Shown: positions 25,354 through 35,338, counted from the stretch's first letter. The stretch is DNA of 64,000 nucleotides from Winogradskyella immobilis (GCF_021887715.1 NZ_JAIQXX010000001.1:278299-342298); one strand, 5' to 3'. Translations and numbers: made by a program. Notes: a model not told the origin generated them from the sequence alone.

Positions 25354-26211
25354 TTATGCTCTTATTGGTTGATTAGTTACTAAATCGATATATTGATTTA
25401 CTTTATCTTTAAGGTGTTTTCTATGCGTGATAAAATCTAAAAACCCGTGTTCTAATAAAAATTCAGAAGTTTGAAACCCTTCTGGTAATTCCTTACCTGT
25501 GGTATCTCTTACCACACGTGGTCCAGCAAAACCAATTAAAGCTCCAGGTTCAGAAATATTAATGTCTCCTAACATTGCAAATGAAGCTGTTGTACCTCCA
25601 GTAGTAGGGTCTGTACATAATGAAACGTAAGGTATGCCAGCATCAGCTAACTGTGCTAATTTTACAGAAGTTTTTGCTAATTGCATTAAAGACAATGCCG
25701 CTTCCATCATACGAGCACCACCAGATTTACTAATAATCATAAATGGTAGCTTTTTCTTTAAAGCATAATCAGCTGCACGTGCAATTTTTTCTCCGACAAC
25801 ACTTCCCATAGATCCACCTATAAAAGTAAAATCCATACAAGCAATAACTAAATCTTTGCCTTTAGATTTTCCTATGGCGGTTCTTACAGCATCTTTAAGG
25901 TTGGTTTTAGCTTGAGCAGCTTTTAAGCGGTCAGGATATTTTTTAGTGTCTTCAAATTTTAAAGGATCTTTAGACGTTAATCCAGTATCTAACTCCTTAA
26001 ATTTATTATCGTCAAAAAGAATTTCAAAGTACTCTTTACTTCCAATTCTTACGTGGTAACCATCTTCAGGACTAACATAGAAATTCTGTTCAAGCTCTTT
26101 GGTATCTATAATTTTTCCGGTAGGAGATTTATACCAAAGTCCTTTGGGAGTATCTTTTTTTTCTTCAGTAGCGGTTTGTATGCCTTTATCTTTTCTCTTA
26201 AACCAAGCCAT
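25354..26211 (-). CDS. accD: Acetyl-CoA carboxylase carboxyltransferase subunit beta, zinc-ribbon cysteines lost
   Basis: AccD with AccA transfers the carboxyl group from biotin to acetyl-CoA, the first step of fatty acid synthesis. The 285 residues keep the carboxyltransferase fold: [72 protein letters not shown] and IGFAGPRVV. The N-terminus aligns with the usual zinc ribbon, but the four cysteines are replaced: YKSPTGK where YKCPxC is expected, and YVSPEDGYH where VCPxCGxH is expected. No other Cys pairs substitute. I recall the same loss in other flavobacterial AccD proteins, so it is probably a lineage trait. The promoter box overlaps the fbaA stop upstream. Confidence 0.94.
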   Translation of the reverse strand: MAWFKRKDKGIQTATEEKKDTPKGLWYKSPTGKIIDTKELEQNFYVSPEDGYHVRIGSKEYFEILFDDNKFKELDTGLTSKDPLKFEDTKKYPDRLKAAQAKTNLKDAVRTAIGKSKGKDLVIACMDFTFIGGSMGSVVGEKIARAADYALKKKLPFMIISKSGGARMMEAALSLMQLAKTSVKLAQLADAGIPYVSLCTDPTTGGTTASFAMLGDINISEPGALIGFAGPRVVRDTTGKELPEGFQTSEFLLEHGFLDFITHRKHLKDKVNQYIDLVTNQPIRA

Positions 26212-26245
26212 CCTATTTGTATTTAGTTCGTATAGTTAGTGGATG

Positions 26246-26253
26246 CAAATTTA
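26246..26253 (-). promoter_or_regulatory. -7 box of accD
   Basis: The minus strand reads TAAATTTG, 35 bp before the accD ATG, overlapping the end of fbaA. It indicates accD can be transcribed apart from fbaA. Confidence 0.5.
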
Positions 26254-27318
26254 TAAAGTATTTACATTATTTAGGTCTTCAAATGCCTTTTTTAAACGTT
26301 CAACAAAAGTGTTCTCACCTTTACGTAACCAAACACGCGGGTCGTAATGTTTTTTATTCGGAGAATCAGGACCATCAGGCGAGCCAATTTGAGTCTGTAA
26401 ATAGGCTGTTTTATCAGCCATATAATCTCTAACACCAGACATAAATGCGTATTGCATATCAGTGTCGATGTTCATTTTTATAACACCATAACCTATAGCT
26501 TCTCTAATTTCTTCAACCGTAGAACCAGAACCACCATGGAATACAAAATCGATATGATTATGTTCTACACCATATTTTTCTGATATATATTCTTGCGAGT
26601 TTTTAAGAATCTTTGGGGTTAATTTTACATTTCCAGGTTTATAAACCCCATGTACATTTCCAAATGCAGCAGCAATAGTAAATTGATCGCTAACTTTACT
26701 TAATTCTTCATAAGCATATGCTACTTCTTCAGGTTGTGTATACAATTTAGATTCATCAACATCACTATTGTCAACTCCGTCTTCTTCGCCACCTGTAATG
26801 CCAAGTTCAATTTCTAAAGTCATTCCCATTTTACTCATACGCTCTAAATACGCTTTACATATTTCAATATTCTCTTCAAGTGGTTCTTCACTTAAATCAA
26901 TCATATGAGAGCTATATAAAGGTTTTCCTGTTTCGGCAAAATGTGTTTCACTAGCATCTAATAACCCATCAATCCAAGGTAAAAGTTTTTTTGCACAATG
27001 ATCTGTGTGCAAAATAACAGGCACGCCATAAACTTCTGCCATTTGATGAACATGTTTTGCTCCTGCAATACTACCAGCAATAGCTGCTTTTTGATTTTCG
27101 TTACTTAAACCTTTACCAGCGTTAAAAACGCCACCTCCATTTGAAAACTGAATAATTACAGGCGCATTTAAAGCAGCAGCAGTTTCTAAAACTCCATTGA
27201 TAGAGTTAGAGCCTACAACATTTACTGCGGGTAATGCAAACCCTTTTGCTTTAGCTAAATTAAAAATAGCTTGTACTTCTGTGCCTGTAGCAACTCCTGG
27301 TTTTATAGAATGACTCAT
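26251..27318 (-). CDS. fbaA: Class II fructose-bisphosphate aldolase
   Basis: This zinc-dependent aldolase cleaves fructose 1,6-bisphosphate into the two triose phosphates. The 355 residues fit the longer class IIA type. Motifs are ALPAVNVVGSNSINGVLETAA, QFSNGGG, VILHTDHCAKK (catalytic Asp and zinc His), SSHMIDLSEE, TLEIELGITGGEEDGVD, FGNVHGVYKPGNVKL (zinc His), FVFHGGSGST and KMNIDTDMQY. All ligands are present. It lies upstream of accD on the same strand with 39 bp between. A TAnnTTTG box is 28 bp ahead of the ATG. Confidence 0.97.
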   Translation of the reverse strand: MSHSIKPGVATGTEVQAIFNLAKAKGFALPAVNVVGSNSINGVLETAAALNAPVIIQFSNGGGVFNAGKGLSNENQKAAIAGSIAGAKHVHQMAEVYGVPVILHTDHCAKKLLPWIDGLLDASETHFAETGKPLYSSHMIDLSEEPLEENIEICKAYLERMSKMGMTLEIELGITGGEEDGVDNSDVDESKLYTQPEEVAYAYEELSKVSDQFTIAAAFGNVHGVYKPGNVKLTPKILKNSQEYISEKYGVEHNHIDFVFHGGSGSTVEEIREAIGYGVIKMNIDTDMQYAFMSGVRDYMADKTAYLQTQIGSPDGPDSPNKKHYDPRVWLRKGENTFVERLKKAFEDLNNVNTL

Positions 27319-27346
27319 GTTTTTATTTATTGCGATTATAAGATAT

Positions 27347-27354
27347 CAAAAATA
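27347..27354 (-). promoter_or_regulatory. -7 box of fbaA
   Basis: The minus strand reads TATTTTTG, a TAnnTTTG match, 28 bp before the aldolase ATG. Confidence 0.5.
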
Positions 27355-27439
27355 CATAAAAATAGAGAGTAAGTCTATATCTCATTAGACTATATGCTCA
27401 ATATTTTTACGAAAACGATTTAGTCTTTTAAGAGTAATA

Positions 27440-30043
27440 TTAGAAAGGATAGTTAATTCCTATGTTATATGTGGCATTTCCGAAATTGTAATCTCTAAAC
27501 CATCGATTACTTTGATTTAATGAAGGATCATAGGTTCTAAAACCAATATCTCCACGTAATACGAAGAGATCAAAATCATATCTTATACCAAAACCGCTAC
27601 CGACTGCAATGTCTTGTAGATCTTCTAGATTATTAAATGTTGAATCAGGGTCATCATCTACATTTCCAAATGCATTCCAAATATTACCAGCATCAATAAA
27701 AATAGCTCCGTCAATACTTCCAAAAAGATTAAAACGTTGTTCTAAACTAAAATGTAACTTTAGATTGGCTTCATTAAATTCTTCAATATTTTGAGAACGA
27801 CCAGGACCTAAATCGTAAGCAGTCCAAGCTCTATTATCGTTTGGGCCACCAGCGAAATAACTTTCAGCAAAAGGAATATTATCTGAGTTTCCATACGGAA
27901 TAGCAACGCCAAAAAAGCTACGCATAGCTAAAATGTTTTTACCGCCAAAGTCCCAATATTTAATATAATCGAATTCCGTTTTAAAATATTGAGAGAATGT
28001 TACGCCTAAAGCTTCGAAACGTCCATCTTCATTCCTTTGACTTCCTGTTAAATTATATATAGAAGATAAAATATTTCCTGCAAGCTCAACATGAAATTTA
28101 AATGAAGAAAATTTATTGGTATTATTAGTTCTCCAATCTTTCTTATAATCAAAATTTGTAGATATAATAAGGTTGTCTTCTGTTAATCGTTGTCTTCGTT
28201 CTTCAATATTACTGACGGCAATAAAATCGTTATCATCAGGTGTTAATGATGTATTTCCATCGATTACTTCTTGTATAAATGTATTGGCAGGTTCAAAAGA
28301 TCTAGGATCATCTATTAATAGAATTTCATCACTGCCTATAAAACCAATATCTTGAGCGATTGTGTTTAGTCGATTAAAGGAATTTGCATAAACATCAAAG
28401 TAATTGCCAACGTTTAAGTTTCGTACATATTGAATATTAAATAATTCAAGATTGTTAGTCACAGCATTTGAAGGAAACCAATTATAAGCAAAAACAGAGG
28501 ATAAGGTTTGTCTATCCAACCCAATATTCTGTTGTCCAGTGGCTGTAATATTGATTTTGGTAGTAGGAGACATAAATTTTGGTATAATTCTGTCTGTATT
28601 GAAAGGAATGTAAAAGCGTGGAATAGTTAGCGCAGCTGTGATTCCAAATTCGTTAATGTCAAAAAATACACCACTATCATTTGCATTACTATTTCTTGAA
28701 GCTCCAATAGACCCTAAAAATGAAATATCTAAAGTCTCTGCACCTTTAAAAGCGTTTCTAATTTTTAAGCCTGTACTCAGAGCTACACCAGCAGTTTGGA
28801 TATTACTTTGGGATAAATTGACTTCATTTGTCCAAGAATATTTTTTATCTGGAGATAAATAAATATTAGCTGTTAAAGTCGTGTCTTGTTCATTAGGAAT
28901 ATAATCTATACCTAAGGATTTAAACATTTGTAATTGGTTAAGATAACGAGATGTTCTTGTACGATCAATATCTCTGTAGAGACTGCCTTCTTCAATAAAA
29001 ACAGCGTCAGTTAATGCTTGAGGTTTAAATTTAAGTTGATCGTAGCTGTACAGACGATATCCGTTACTAGTAATACTATCTGTAATTTTTTTATTAGCTA
29101 TTCTGTTCTCATTAGTAGCATCTGTAAAAATATTTACATCTTTAATTTTATAGACTTTAAAAGGCTCTGTGCGCGTATTATTGTTGTCATCTCTTATAAC
29201 TCTGTCAGTTATAAAGAGTTCTGCATTAAAAGTATTTGTTGTCTTAAATGTATCAATCTCAACACGTAAATAATCTTGTGTAAAATGATAGACTCCAGAA
29301 TTACGCATTAAATTATTAATACGTCCAATCTCTTTAATGTAATTGTCTTCATCATATTGTTGTCCTTTTTTAATAAAAGAGGTATTTGTATTTCTATTAT
29401 ATATAGAATCAATTATTGGAGTTTTAATGTTGGTTATCAATGAATCTAATGTATATGGGGCGTTTTTGTTTACAGTGTATTTTACCTGAGCACGTTTGTT
29501 GGAGTCACGTTGTATTTCAAAATCAACAGTATTATCTATAAAACCACGTTTGTAATAATATTTTCGTAACCGTTCACTAGTTCTTTCAGTACGGTCTTCA
29601 CTTAATATGGTTGGTGCTTCTCCGCTTCTTTTTAACCAAGCATTAAATTTTTTACGAGATAAGATTTCTTTATCTAATTGTTTTCTAGACAGCAATTTTG
29701 TTTTGCGTCTCACTTTAGAAGAATCATCATACACTTTAGTTTGAAGAATAGAGTCTATATTAGGTCTTGCGAGATTGTGTATGTGCAGTCTAAAAGGAAT
29801 ATTTGTAAACGGAATAGGTAATGTTGTATTTGGTTTTTGAAGCGGAATATTATTAACACGTTCTTCAGTGTTAACTTTACCGTCAACTTCAATAGTGTTT
29901 TTAGTTAATAAATGCTCGCCGTCTTTAACATGCTTTACAGCGTTGCAAGAAAATATAAATACCAGCAATAGCAGAGCTAAACTCTTATGTATTGCCGATA
30001 CATAACTTATATTAGTTGTTGTTTTGCTGTACTTAGAATTCAA
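27440..30043 (-). CDS. tamL: TamL-type lipoprotein: BamA/TamA-family outer membrane protein
   Basis: The 867-residue protein has a lipoprotein signal (SLALLLLVFIFSCN, Cys at 33) and then POTRA-like repeats (about 40-420, with GFIDNTVDFEIQRD, DVNIFTD and SLYRDIDRTRTSRYLNQLQMF). A C-terminal 16-strand barrel of the Omp85 family carries FAESYFAGGPNDNRAW as the lid-lock segment, GSGFGIRYDFDLFVLRGDIGF, and a final strand ending in YPF. Omp85 proteins insert or secrete outer membrane proteins. Being a lipoprotein matches TamL, the Bacteroidota form of TamA. Neighbours trmH, porT and ubiE recur beside it in flavobacteria from memory. The precise client is unknown. Confidence 0.88.
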   Translation of the reverse strand: MNSKYSKTTTNISYVSAIHKSLALLLLVFIFSCNAVKHVKDGEHLLTKNTIEVDGKVNTEERVNNIPLQKPNTTLPIPFTNIPFRLHIHNLARPNIDSILQTKVYDDSSKVRRKTKLLSRKQLDKEILSRKKFNAWLKRSGEAPTILSEDRTERTSERLRKYYYKRGFIDNTVDFEIQRDSNKRAQVKYTVNKNAPYTLDSLITNIKTPIIDSIYNRNTNTSFIKKGQQYDEDNYIKEIGRINNLMRNSGVYHFTQDYLRVEIDTFKTTNTFNAELFITDRVIRDDNNNTRTEPFKVYKIKDVNIFTDATNENRIANKKITDSITSNGYRLYSYDQLKFKPQALTDAVFIEEGSLYRDIDRTRTSRYLNQLQMFKSLGIDYIPNEQDTTLTANIYLSPDKKYSWTNEVNLSQSNIQTAGVALSTGLKIRNAFKGAETLDISFLGSIGASRNSNANDSGVFFDINEFGITAALTIPRFYIPFNTDRIIPKFMSPTTKINITATGQQNIGLDRQTLSSVFAYNWFPSNAVTNNLELFNIQYVRNLNVGNYFDVYANSFNRLNTIAQDIGFIGSDEILLIDDPRSFEPANTFIQEVIDGNTSLTPDDNDFIAVSNIEERRQRLTEDNLIISTNFDYKKDWRTNNTNKFSSFKFHVELAGNILSSIYNLTGSQRNEDGRFEALGVTFSQYFKTEFDYIKYWDFGGKNILAMRSFFGVAIPYGNSDNIPFAESYFAGGPNDNRAWTAYDLGPGRSQNIEEFNEANLKLHFSLEQRFNLFGSIDGAIFIDAGNIWNAFGNVDDDPDSTFNNLEDLQDIAVGSGFGIRYDFDLFVLRGDIGFRTYDPSLNQSNRWFRDYNFGNATYNIGINYPF

Positions 30044-30129
30044 ATTTTATATCAATTTTTTTGATATTGTTTTATCTAAACAAAAATTAGTCCAAAAAAG
30101 TATTAATTTTTAAACTATTATTGCGTTAA

Positions 30130-30137
30130 CAAATGTA
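30130..30137 (-). promoter_or_regulatory. Possible -7 box of tamL
   Basis: The minus strand reads TACATTTG, a TAnnTTTG match, 86 bp upstream of the tamL ATG and close to the divergent methyltransferase gene. Confidence 0.4.
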
Positions 30138-30148
30138 AAGACATTTTA

Positions 30149-30877
30149 ATGTTATCAAAGAATCAGATAAAGTTAATTAAAAGTTTAACTCAAAAAAAAT
30201 TCCGAGAGCAACACGGATTATTTACGGTAGAAGGTGTAAAAGGGATTACAGAGTTTTTAAATTCTAAAATAGAATTACAACATATTTATACAATAACTTC
30301 AATCTTTGATACGGATGAAAGTCGTACAACTGTAATTTCTGAAGCAGAATTAAAAAAAATAAGCCAATTAAAATCACCAAATACAGCTTTAGCTATTTTT
30401 AAGATACCTGTTAGTAAACCGATAGAAGATTCAAAACTTATAATTGCACTAGATGCTGTTAGAGATCCAGGAAATTTGGGGACTATTATTAGGCTTTGCG
30501 ATTGGTTTGGTGTTAAAGATTTAATCTGTAGTAAAACAACAGTAGATTGTTATAATACTAAAGTAGTACAAGCATCAATGGGCTCTTTAACTCGAGTTAA
30601 TGTTAGTTATATAGAGTTGGAAGATTTTTTAAAGGCATCTAAAATCGAAAAATTTGGCACTTTTTTAGAGGGTGAATCTATTTATGAATCTGTTTTGCCT
30701 GAAGAAGGTATTTTAATTTTAGGAAATGAAGCAAATGGTATTTCAAAAACCATAGAAACATTAGTAGATACTAAATTGACAATCCCAAGGTTTGGAAACT
30801 TAAAAGCAACTGAAAGTTTAAATGTAGCTACAGCAACTTCAATTTGCTTAAGTGAATTTAAACGTTCTTTTATCTAA
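30149..30877 (+). CDS. TrmH/SpoU-family RNA 2'-O-methyltransferase
   Basis: The 242-residue protein has the N-terminal substrate-binding part typical of the family (KFREQHGLFTVEGVKGITEFL). The knotted SPOUT domain follows, with ALDAVRDPGNLGTIIRLCDWFG (motif 1), ILILGNEANGIS (motif 2) and TIPRFGNLKATESLNVATATSI (motif 3, SAM-binding knot). It is expected to methylate a ribose in tRNA or rRNA using S-adenosylmethionine. The exact target cannot be told; RlmB-like or TrmH-like are both possible. It is divergent from tamL and overlaps the porT stop by 8 bp. Confidence 0.9.
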   Translation: MLSKNQIKLIKSLTQKKFREQHGLFTVEGVKGITEFLNSKIELQHIYTITSIFDTDESRTTVISEAELKKISQLKSPNTALAIFKIPVSKPIEDSKLIIALDAVRDPGNLGTIIRLCDWFGVKDLICSKTTVDCYNTKVVQASMGSLTRVNVSYIELEDFLKASKIEKFGTFLEGESIYESVLPEEGILILGNEANGISKTIETLVDTKLTIPRFGNLKATESLNVATATSICLSEFKRSFI

Positions 30878-31583
30878 AAGTGAAATTAATAAAGATGCCT
30901 CTTGTTTTCATTGATCTAACATTGCCAGTCCATGGACTATTAGGATCTTCATCTCTAACCAGTTCGTCATTAAGTCCAAACACTCCACGGATTGATGGTG
31001 TAAATTTAAAATAAGTAAGGTATAGATCTATACCAAAGCCTATTTCATAAAAGTAGTTGCTATTTGTCGTTCTAAATTCGCCTGAACTATTATCATCTGG
31101 ATTGTTTTCATTACTAGATAAATTTATAGCTGTAGATAATCCACCTACAATAAAAGGCCTAAAATTATTGATGCGATTGGCAGAAAACTTTAATAATAAC
31201 GGAACATGTATATACGTTGACTTTACCTCTCTAATTAAGTCAGAAGCCCTAAAATCTATACCTCCAAAAGCACTTTCATTGTATTGTAAATTACGTGTCG
31301 TAAAAAACACACCTGGCTCTAGACGCAAGTTAAGATGGTCATTTAATCTTAAATCACCGGTTAAACCAACTTGAAAACCAACTGTAGTGTCAACTAAGAT
31401 ATCATCTAAATCTTGCTCGTAATTAAACTGAAAATCGTAACTATTAAAACCTAAAAAATAACCCCAAGACAATATTTTTTTGTCCATGTTTTCTAGGTTA
31501 GGTATTTTTTCTTTAGTGAATAGTTGTGCAAAACTATTACTAGAGATTAATAAAATGATTACAACACTAATTAATTTTTTCAT
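30870..31583 (-). CDS. porT: Type IX secretion outer membrane protein PorT (SprT)
   Basis: PorT/SprT is an outer membrane beta-barrel needed for type IX secretion and gliding in Bacteroidota. The 237-residue protein has a signal peptide (KLISVVIILLISSNSFAQ) and then amphipathic strands: GFQVGLTGDLRLNDHLNLRLEPG, YIHVPLLLKFSANRINNFRPFIVGG, FYEIGFGIDLYLTYFKFTPSIRG, ending in IFINFTFR. The opening LENMDKKILSWGYFLGFN and the location next to ubiE both match flavobacterial PorT as I remember it. General PorT-like barrels share the fold, so context helps the call. It is 1 bp downstream of ubiE and likely co-transcribed. Confidence 0.85.
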   Translation of the reverse strand: MKKLISVVIILLISSNSFAQLFTKEKIPNLENMDKKILSWGYFLGFNSYDFQFNYEQDLDDILVDTTVGFQVGLTGDLRLNDHLNLRLEPGVFFTTRNLQYNESAFGGIDFRASDLIREVKSTYIHVPLLLKFSANRINNFRPFIVGGLSTAINLSSNENNPDDNSSGEFRTTNSNYFYEIGFGIDLYLTYFKFTPSIRGVFGLNDELVRDEDPNSPWTGNVRSMKTRGIFINFTFR

Positions 31584-31584
31584 A

Positions 31585-32316
31585 TTATGCTTTAGATGCT
31601 GTGTAAATTGTAGCTACACCAAATGTTTGAGGTTTGTCCTCGACATTTATAAACCCAATTTGTTTTAAAATATTGTTTAAAGCTTCTCCATATGGAAAAA
31701 CAGAAGCAGATTCACATAAATATTTATAAGCACTTCGATCTTTAGAAAACACCTTGCCTATAGTTGGTAATATATATTTTGAATAGAATTTATACCCTTG
31801 TTTGTAAAAAGGTTTTGTAGGTACTGAAGTTTCTAAAATAACAAAGACTCCGTTAGGTTTTAAAACTCTTAAAATTTCGGATAACCCTTTGTCTAGATTC
31901 ATGAAATTTCTAACACCAAAAGCTACTGTTATAGCATCAAAACTATTGTCTTCAAATGGTAAGTCTTCAGAATCTCCGATAACCATATCAATAATACCAT
32001 CTAAATTTTTAGATTTAACTTTTTGACGCCCAACCTCAAGCATGCCATCACTAATATCTAAACCAATAATTTGCTTAGCGTTAGTACTAGTTAAGTTTAT
32101 AGCAAGATCACCAGTTCCTGTGGCTATATCTAATATGGTTTCTGGGTTTTTATCAGCAACAATTTTAACAACCTTATTTCTCCATTTAACATCAATGCCA
32201 AAAGAAATCACACGATTTAACCCATCGTATTCTTTAGAAATGGTGTCAAACATTTTAGTGACCTGTTGCTTTTTGTTAAGCGCGCTGTCTTTATAGGGTT
32301 TAACTTTTTCGGTCAT
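31585..32316 (-). CDS. ubiE: Demethylmenaquinone methyltransferase UbiE/MenG
   Basis: This SAM-dependent C-methyltransferase makes the last step of menaquinone synthesis, supplying quinone to the respiratory chain. The protein is 243 residues from ATG 32316. Motifs are [39 protein letters not shown] (SAM-binding motif I), [35 protein letters not shown] and [10 protein letters not shown]. An in-frame start at 32331 would fall inside the TATATTTG promoter box, so the downstream ATG is preferred. It is followed immediately by porT. Confidence 0.96.
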   Translation of the reverse strand: MTEKVKPYKDSALNKKQQVTKMFDTISKEYDGLNRVISFGIDVKWRNKVVKIVADKNPETILDIATGTGDLAINLTSTNAKQIIGLDISDGMLEVGRQKVKSKNLDGIIDMVIGDSEDLPFEDNSFDAITVAFGVRNFMNLDKGLSEILRVLKPNGVFVILETSVPTKPFYKQGYKFYSKYILPTIGKVFSKDRSAYKYLCESASVFPYGEALNNILKQIGFINVEDKPQTFGVATIYTASKA

Positions 32317-32328
32317 TAATTTTTTTTG

Positions 32329-32336
32329 CAAATATA
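32329..32336 (-). promoter_or_regulatory. -7 box of ubiE-porT
   Basis: The minus strand reads TATATTTG, an exact TAnnTTTG match, 12 bp before the ATG at 32316. It rules out the upstream in-frame start. Confidence 0.6.
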
Positions 32337-32414
32337 ACCTATTATTAGATTTTTACAGATGTTGTTTAAATATTATATTGGTTTAAAAATCAATGTTTCA
32401 CTCAAAAATAAATG

Positions 32415-32422
32415 TATATTTG
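32415..32422 (+). promoter_or_regulatory. -7 box of trkA-trkH
   Basis: TATATTTG lies 23 bp ahead of the trkA ATG. This is the main candidate promoter for the potassium uptake pair. Confidence 0.6.
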
Positions 32423-32445
32423 TATGTTTTTGGAAATAAGAAATA

Positions 32446-33792
32446 ATGAAAATTATTATTGCAGGCGCTGGTGAAGTAGGGTTTCATTTGGCTAAATTAT
32501 TATCATTCGAGTCGCAAGAAATCACTTTAATTGATAATAAAAAAGATGGACTTACTTATGCGGGAGAACATCTAGACATTAAAACAATAAAAGGCGATGC
32601 AACTTCTATAACTACATTAAGAGAAGCTCGTATAGAAATAGCAGATTTATTTATTGCTGTAACCTCATCCGAAACTACAAATATTACAGCTTGTGCTTTA
32701 GCCAAACAATTATTAGCTAAAAAAACAATCGCAAGAATTTCTAATACAGAATTTATAGATAATAAAGAAACGGTAAGCTTCTCTAAGTTTGGTATAGATG
32801 AGTTAATTTCACCAGAGTCACTTGCTGCTTCAGAAATAGAGTTGTTATTAAATCAGTATGGGTTTAATGATACTTATGAATTTGAAGAAGGAGCACTTAC
32901 AATGCTAGGTTTGCGTATATCGCGTACTGCGGCTTTTGTTGGAAAAACAGTAAAGGAAGCTGCAGAATTGTACTCTGAACTTCATTTTATTCCTATAGCA
33001 ATTCAACGTTTTGGCACACAGTATACGATAATTCCTAGAGGTGACACTATTTTTAAAGAAGGTGATAAGGTTGTTTTTGTAACTTCTAAAGGAGGTGATC
33101 AAGAGTTGTTTGATTTATCAGGGAAAGTTAAAGTTGAAATAAAAGATGTTATGATTCTTGGCGGTAGTCAAATAGGTTATAAAACTGCAAAAGACCTTGG
33201 CCAGAGTAAAAATGTTAAAATTATAGAAAGTAGAAAAGATATTGCTGAAGAATTGGCTGATGATTTGCCTAATGCTTTGGTTATATGTGGTGACGGAAGA
33301 AATGTAGATATTTTAGAAGAAGAAAATATTTCTGATATGGATGCCTTTATATCTGTAACAGGAAACTCAGAGACAAATATTATGTCTTGTCTTTTAGCAA
33401 AATCTAAAGGAGTAAAAAAAACCATTGCTTTAGTTGAAAATATGGATTATTATCAACTGTCACAGTCTATAGGTATAGATACTTTAATAAATAAAAAACT
33501 CCTTGCGGCCAACAATATTTTTAGATATATACGTAAAGGCGAAGTGGTTGCTATGACCAAGTTGACAAATATGAATGCAGAATTATTAGAGTTTGTTGTA
33601 AAACCAAACTCTAAGATTACTAACAAAATAATTAAAGAACTTAATTTTCCGCGTTCGGCCATTTTTGGAGGCGTTATAAGAAGCGGAATAGGATTAATCC
33701 CGTTAGGGGATTTTAAAATTGAAGCAGGAGATAGAGTAGTCGTTTGCTGCTTACCTCGCTCAATATCTCAAGTTGAAAAGTTTTTCTCTTAG
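32446..33792 (+). CDS. trkA: Trk potassium uptake regulatory subunit TrkA
   Basis: TrkA is a peripheral NAD(H)/nucleotide-binding ring that gates the TrkH potassium channel. The 448 residues contain two RCK_N Rossmann domains: one at 1-120 starting IIIAGAGEVGFHLAKLL, the other at about 230-345 starting VMILGGSQIGYKTAKDLG. Each is followed by an RCK_C domain (about 140-220 and 365-448, ending GDRVVVCCLPRS). Length and duplicate layout are those of a full TrkA. The gene has its own promoter box. trkH follows after 3 bp, so the two are an operon. Confidence 0.96.
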   Translation: MKIIIAGAGEVGFHLAKLLSFESQEITLIDNKKDGLTYAGEHLDIKTIKGDATSITTLREARIEIADLFIAVTSSETTNITACALAKQLLAKKTIARISNTEFIDNKETVSFSKFGIDELISPESLAASEIELLLNQYGFNDTYEFEEGALTMLGLRISRTAAFVGKTVKEAAELYSELHFIPIAIQRFGTQYTIIPRGDTIFKEGDKVVFVTSKGGDQELFDLSGKVKVEIKDVMILGGSQIGYKTAKDLGQSKNVKIIESRKDIAEELADDLPNALVICGDGRNVDILEEENISDMDAFISVTGNSETNIMSCLLAKSKGVKKTIALVENMDYYQLSQSIGIDTLINKKLLAANNIFRYIRKGEVVAMTKLTNMNAELLEFVVKPNSKITNKIIKELNFPRSAIFGGVIRSGIGLIPLGDFKIEAGDRVVVCCLPRSISQVEKFFS

Positions 33793-33795
33793 TTT

Positions 33796-35298
33796 ATGAC
33801 TCGCATAAAACTTAATTATAAAATTATTTTCCATTTTTTTGGATTATTGCTGTTATTTAATGGCGGTTTTATGGCTATTGCTACCTTAATTAGTTTAATC
33901 TATAAAGATGGTGTTACTTTTAAATTACTTCTATCTGCGCTGATAACGTTACTTATAGGCGCAGCGCTAATGATAGGCACAAGAAAGCATCGCAAAGAGA
34001 TGAATAAGCGCGAAGGTTATATTGTAGTCGCTTTTGGTTGGATTGTAATGTCTTTAACAGGAACACTTCCTTATCTTATTACTGAAGCGATACCTTTATT
34101 TACGGATGCGTTTTTTGAAACTATATCAGGTTATACCACAACAGGTGCAAGTATCTTGAATGATATTGAAAGTGTGCCTAAAGGAGTACTCTTCTGGCGT
34201 AGTACAACACATTGGATTGGTGGTATGGGTATTATTGTATTAGCAATTGCTATTTTGCCATTGTTAGGTATTGGAGGTATGCAGCTTTTTGCAGCAGAAG
34301 CTCCAGGACCTAGTGGCGATAAATTACACCCTAGAATTACAGATACAGCAAAACGTTTGTGGCTAATTTATGTAGGTTATACCATTGCAGAAACACTATT
34401 GTTACAAGTGGCGGGAATGTCTTTTTTCGATGCTATTAACCATGCTTTGAGTACTTTGTCTACAGGCGGATTTTCAACTAAAAATGATAGTATTGCGCAT
34501 TGGAATTCTAATCCGGCTATTCAATATATCATTATGGTATTTATGTTTTTAGCAGGTACTAATTTTGTGTTGAGTTATTTTGCATTTAAAGGTAAAGTGC
34601 AAAAAATCATTAAAGACGAAGAATTTAAAATTTACTTTAAATTTATAATTGTATTTACTGCGATTGCTGCATTAATCATATATTTTAATGCGGACCCATC
34701 GCAATCCTCGATAGATCATCCTATGGTTATGGGTGAGTTTGAAAGCGCTGTAAGACATGGTTTATTTCAAGTATTAGCCATTATTACAACAACAGGTTTT
34801 GTAACTGCAGATTATACTTTATGGACTCCTTTTTTAACGGTTTTCTTTTTTGGACTCATGTTTTTAGGAGGATCTGCAGGTAGTACAGCTGGTGGTATAA
34901 AAGTAGTGCGTCATTTGGTTTTAATTAAAAATGGTTTTTTAGAATTTAAACGTGCACTTCATCCTAACGCTATATTGCCAGTACGTTATAATAACAGATC
35001 TGTGTCTGGTGATATTGTATTTAATATACTAGGGTTCTTTATTGTTTATATGCTTTTCTTTATTTTCGGAGCTTTAGTGTTTTCAATGTTTCAAATGGAT
35101 TTTGAATCGGCGATTGGTTTGTCAGCCTCAAGTTTAGGAAATGTTGGGCCAGCTTTAGGGGATTTTGGACCTACACATAATTATGCAGCATTACCACCTT
35201 TAGCAAAATGGTGGGCTTCTTTTTTAATGCTTTTAGGTCGATTAGAATTGTTTACAGTGCTTATTTTATTAACTCCTTTTTTCTGGCGAAATAGATAA
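33796..35298 (+). CDS. trkH: Trk potassium channel subunit TrkH
   Basis: TrkH is the membrane K+-translocating subunit of the Trk system. The 500 residues have about ten to twelve hydrophobic segments and four pore loops. Visible pore-type stretches are SGYTTTGASIL, STLSTGGFSTKN, TTTGFVTADY and SSLGNVGPALGDFG, whose central glycines form the selectivity filter. WRSTTHWIGGMGI and GGSAGSTAGGIKVVRH are other family signatures. Partner TrkA is encoded 3 bp upstream. No rho-independent terminator with a T-run is evident immediately downstream, only a 7-bp inverted repeat 40 bp later. Confidence 0.96.
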   Translation: MTRIKLNYKIIFHFFGLLLLFNGGFMAIATLISLIYKDGVTFKLLLSALITLLIGAALMIGTRKHRKEMNKREGYIVVAFGWIVMSLTGTLPYLITEAIPLFTDAFFETISGYTTTGASILNDIESVPKGVLFWRSTTHWIGGMGIIVLAIAILPLLGIGGMQLFAAEAPGPSGDKLHPRITDTAKRLWLIYVGYTIAETLLLQVAGMSFFDAINHALSTLSTGGFSTKNDSIAHWNSNPAIQYIIMVFMFLAGTNFVLSYFAFKGKVQKIIKDEEFKIYFKFIIVFTAIAALIIYFNADPSQSSIDHPMVMGEFESAVRHGLFQVLAIITTTGFVTADYTLWTPFLTVFFFGLMFLGGSAGSTAGGIKVVRHLVLIKNGFLEFKRALHPNAILPVRYNNRSVSGDIVFNILGFFIVYMLFFIFGALVFSMFQMDFESAIGLSASSLGNVGPALGDFGPTHNYAALPPLAKWWASFLMLLGRLELFTVLILLTPFFWRNR

Positions 35299-35338
35299 TA
35301 GAGCGTTATTTTTTCATTTTTTTTCAATTTTAAGAACC

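Noticed and set aside
32316..32331. Upstream start of ubiE
   Set aside because: It would place the start codon inside the TATATTTG promoter box. The ATG five codons later is preferred.
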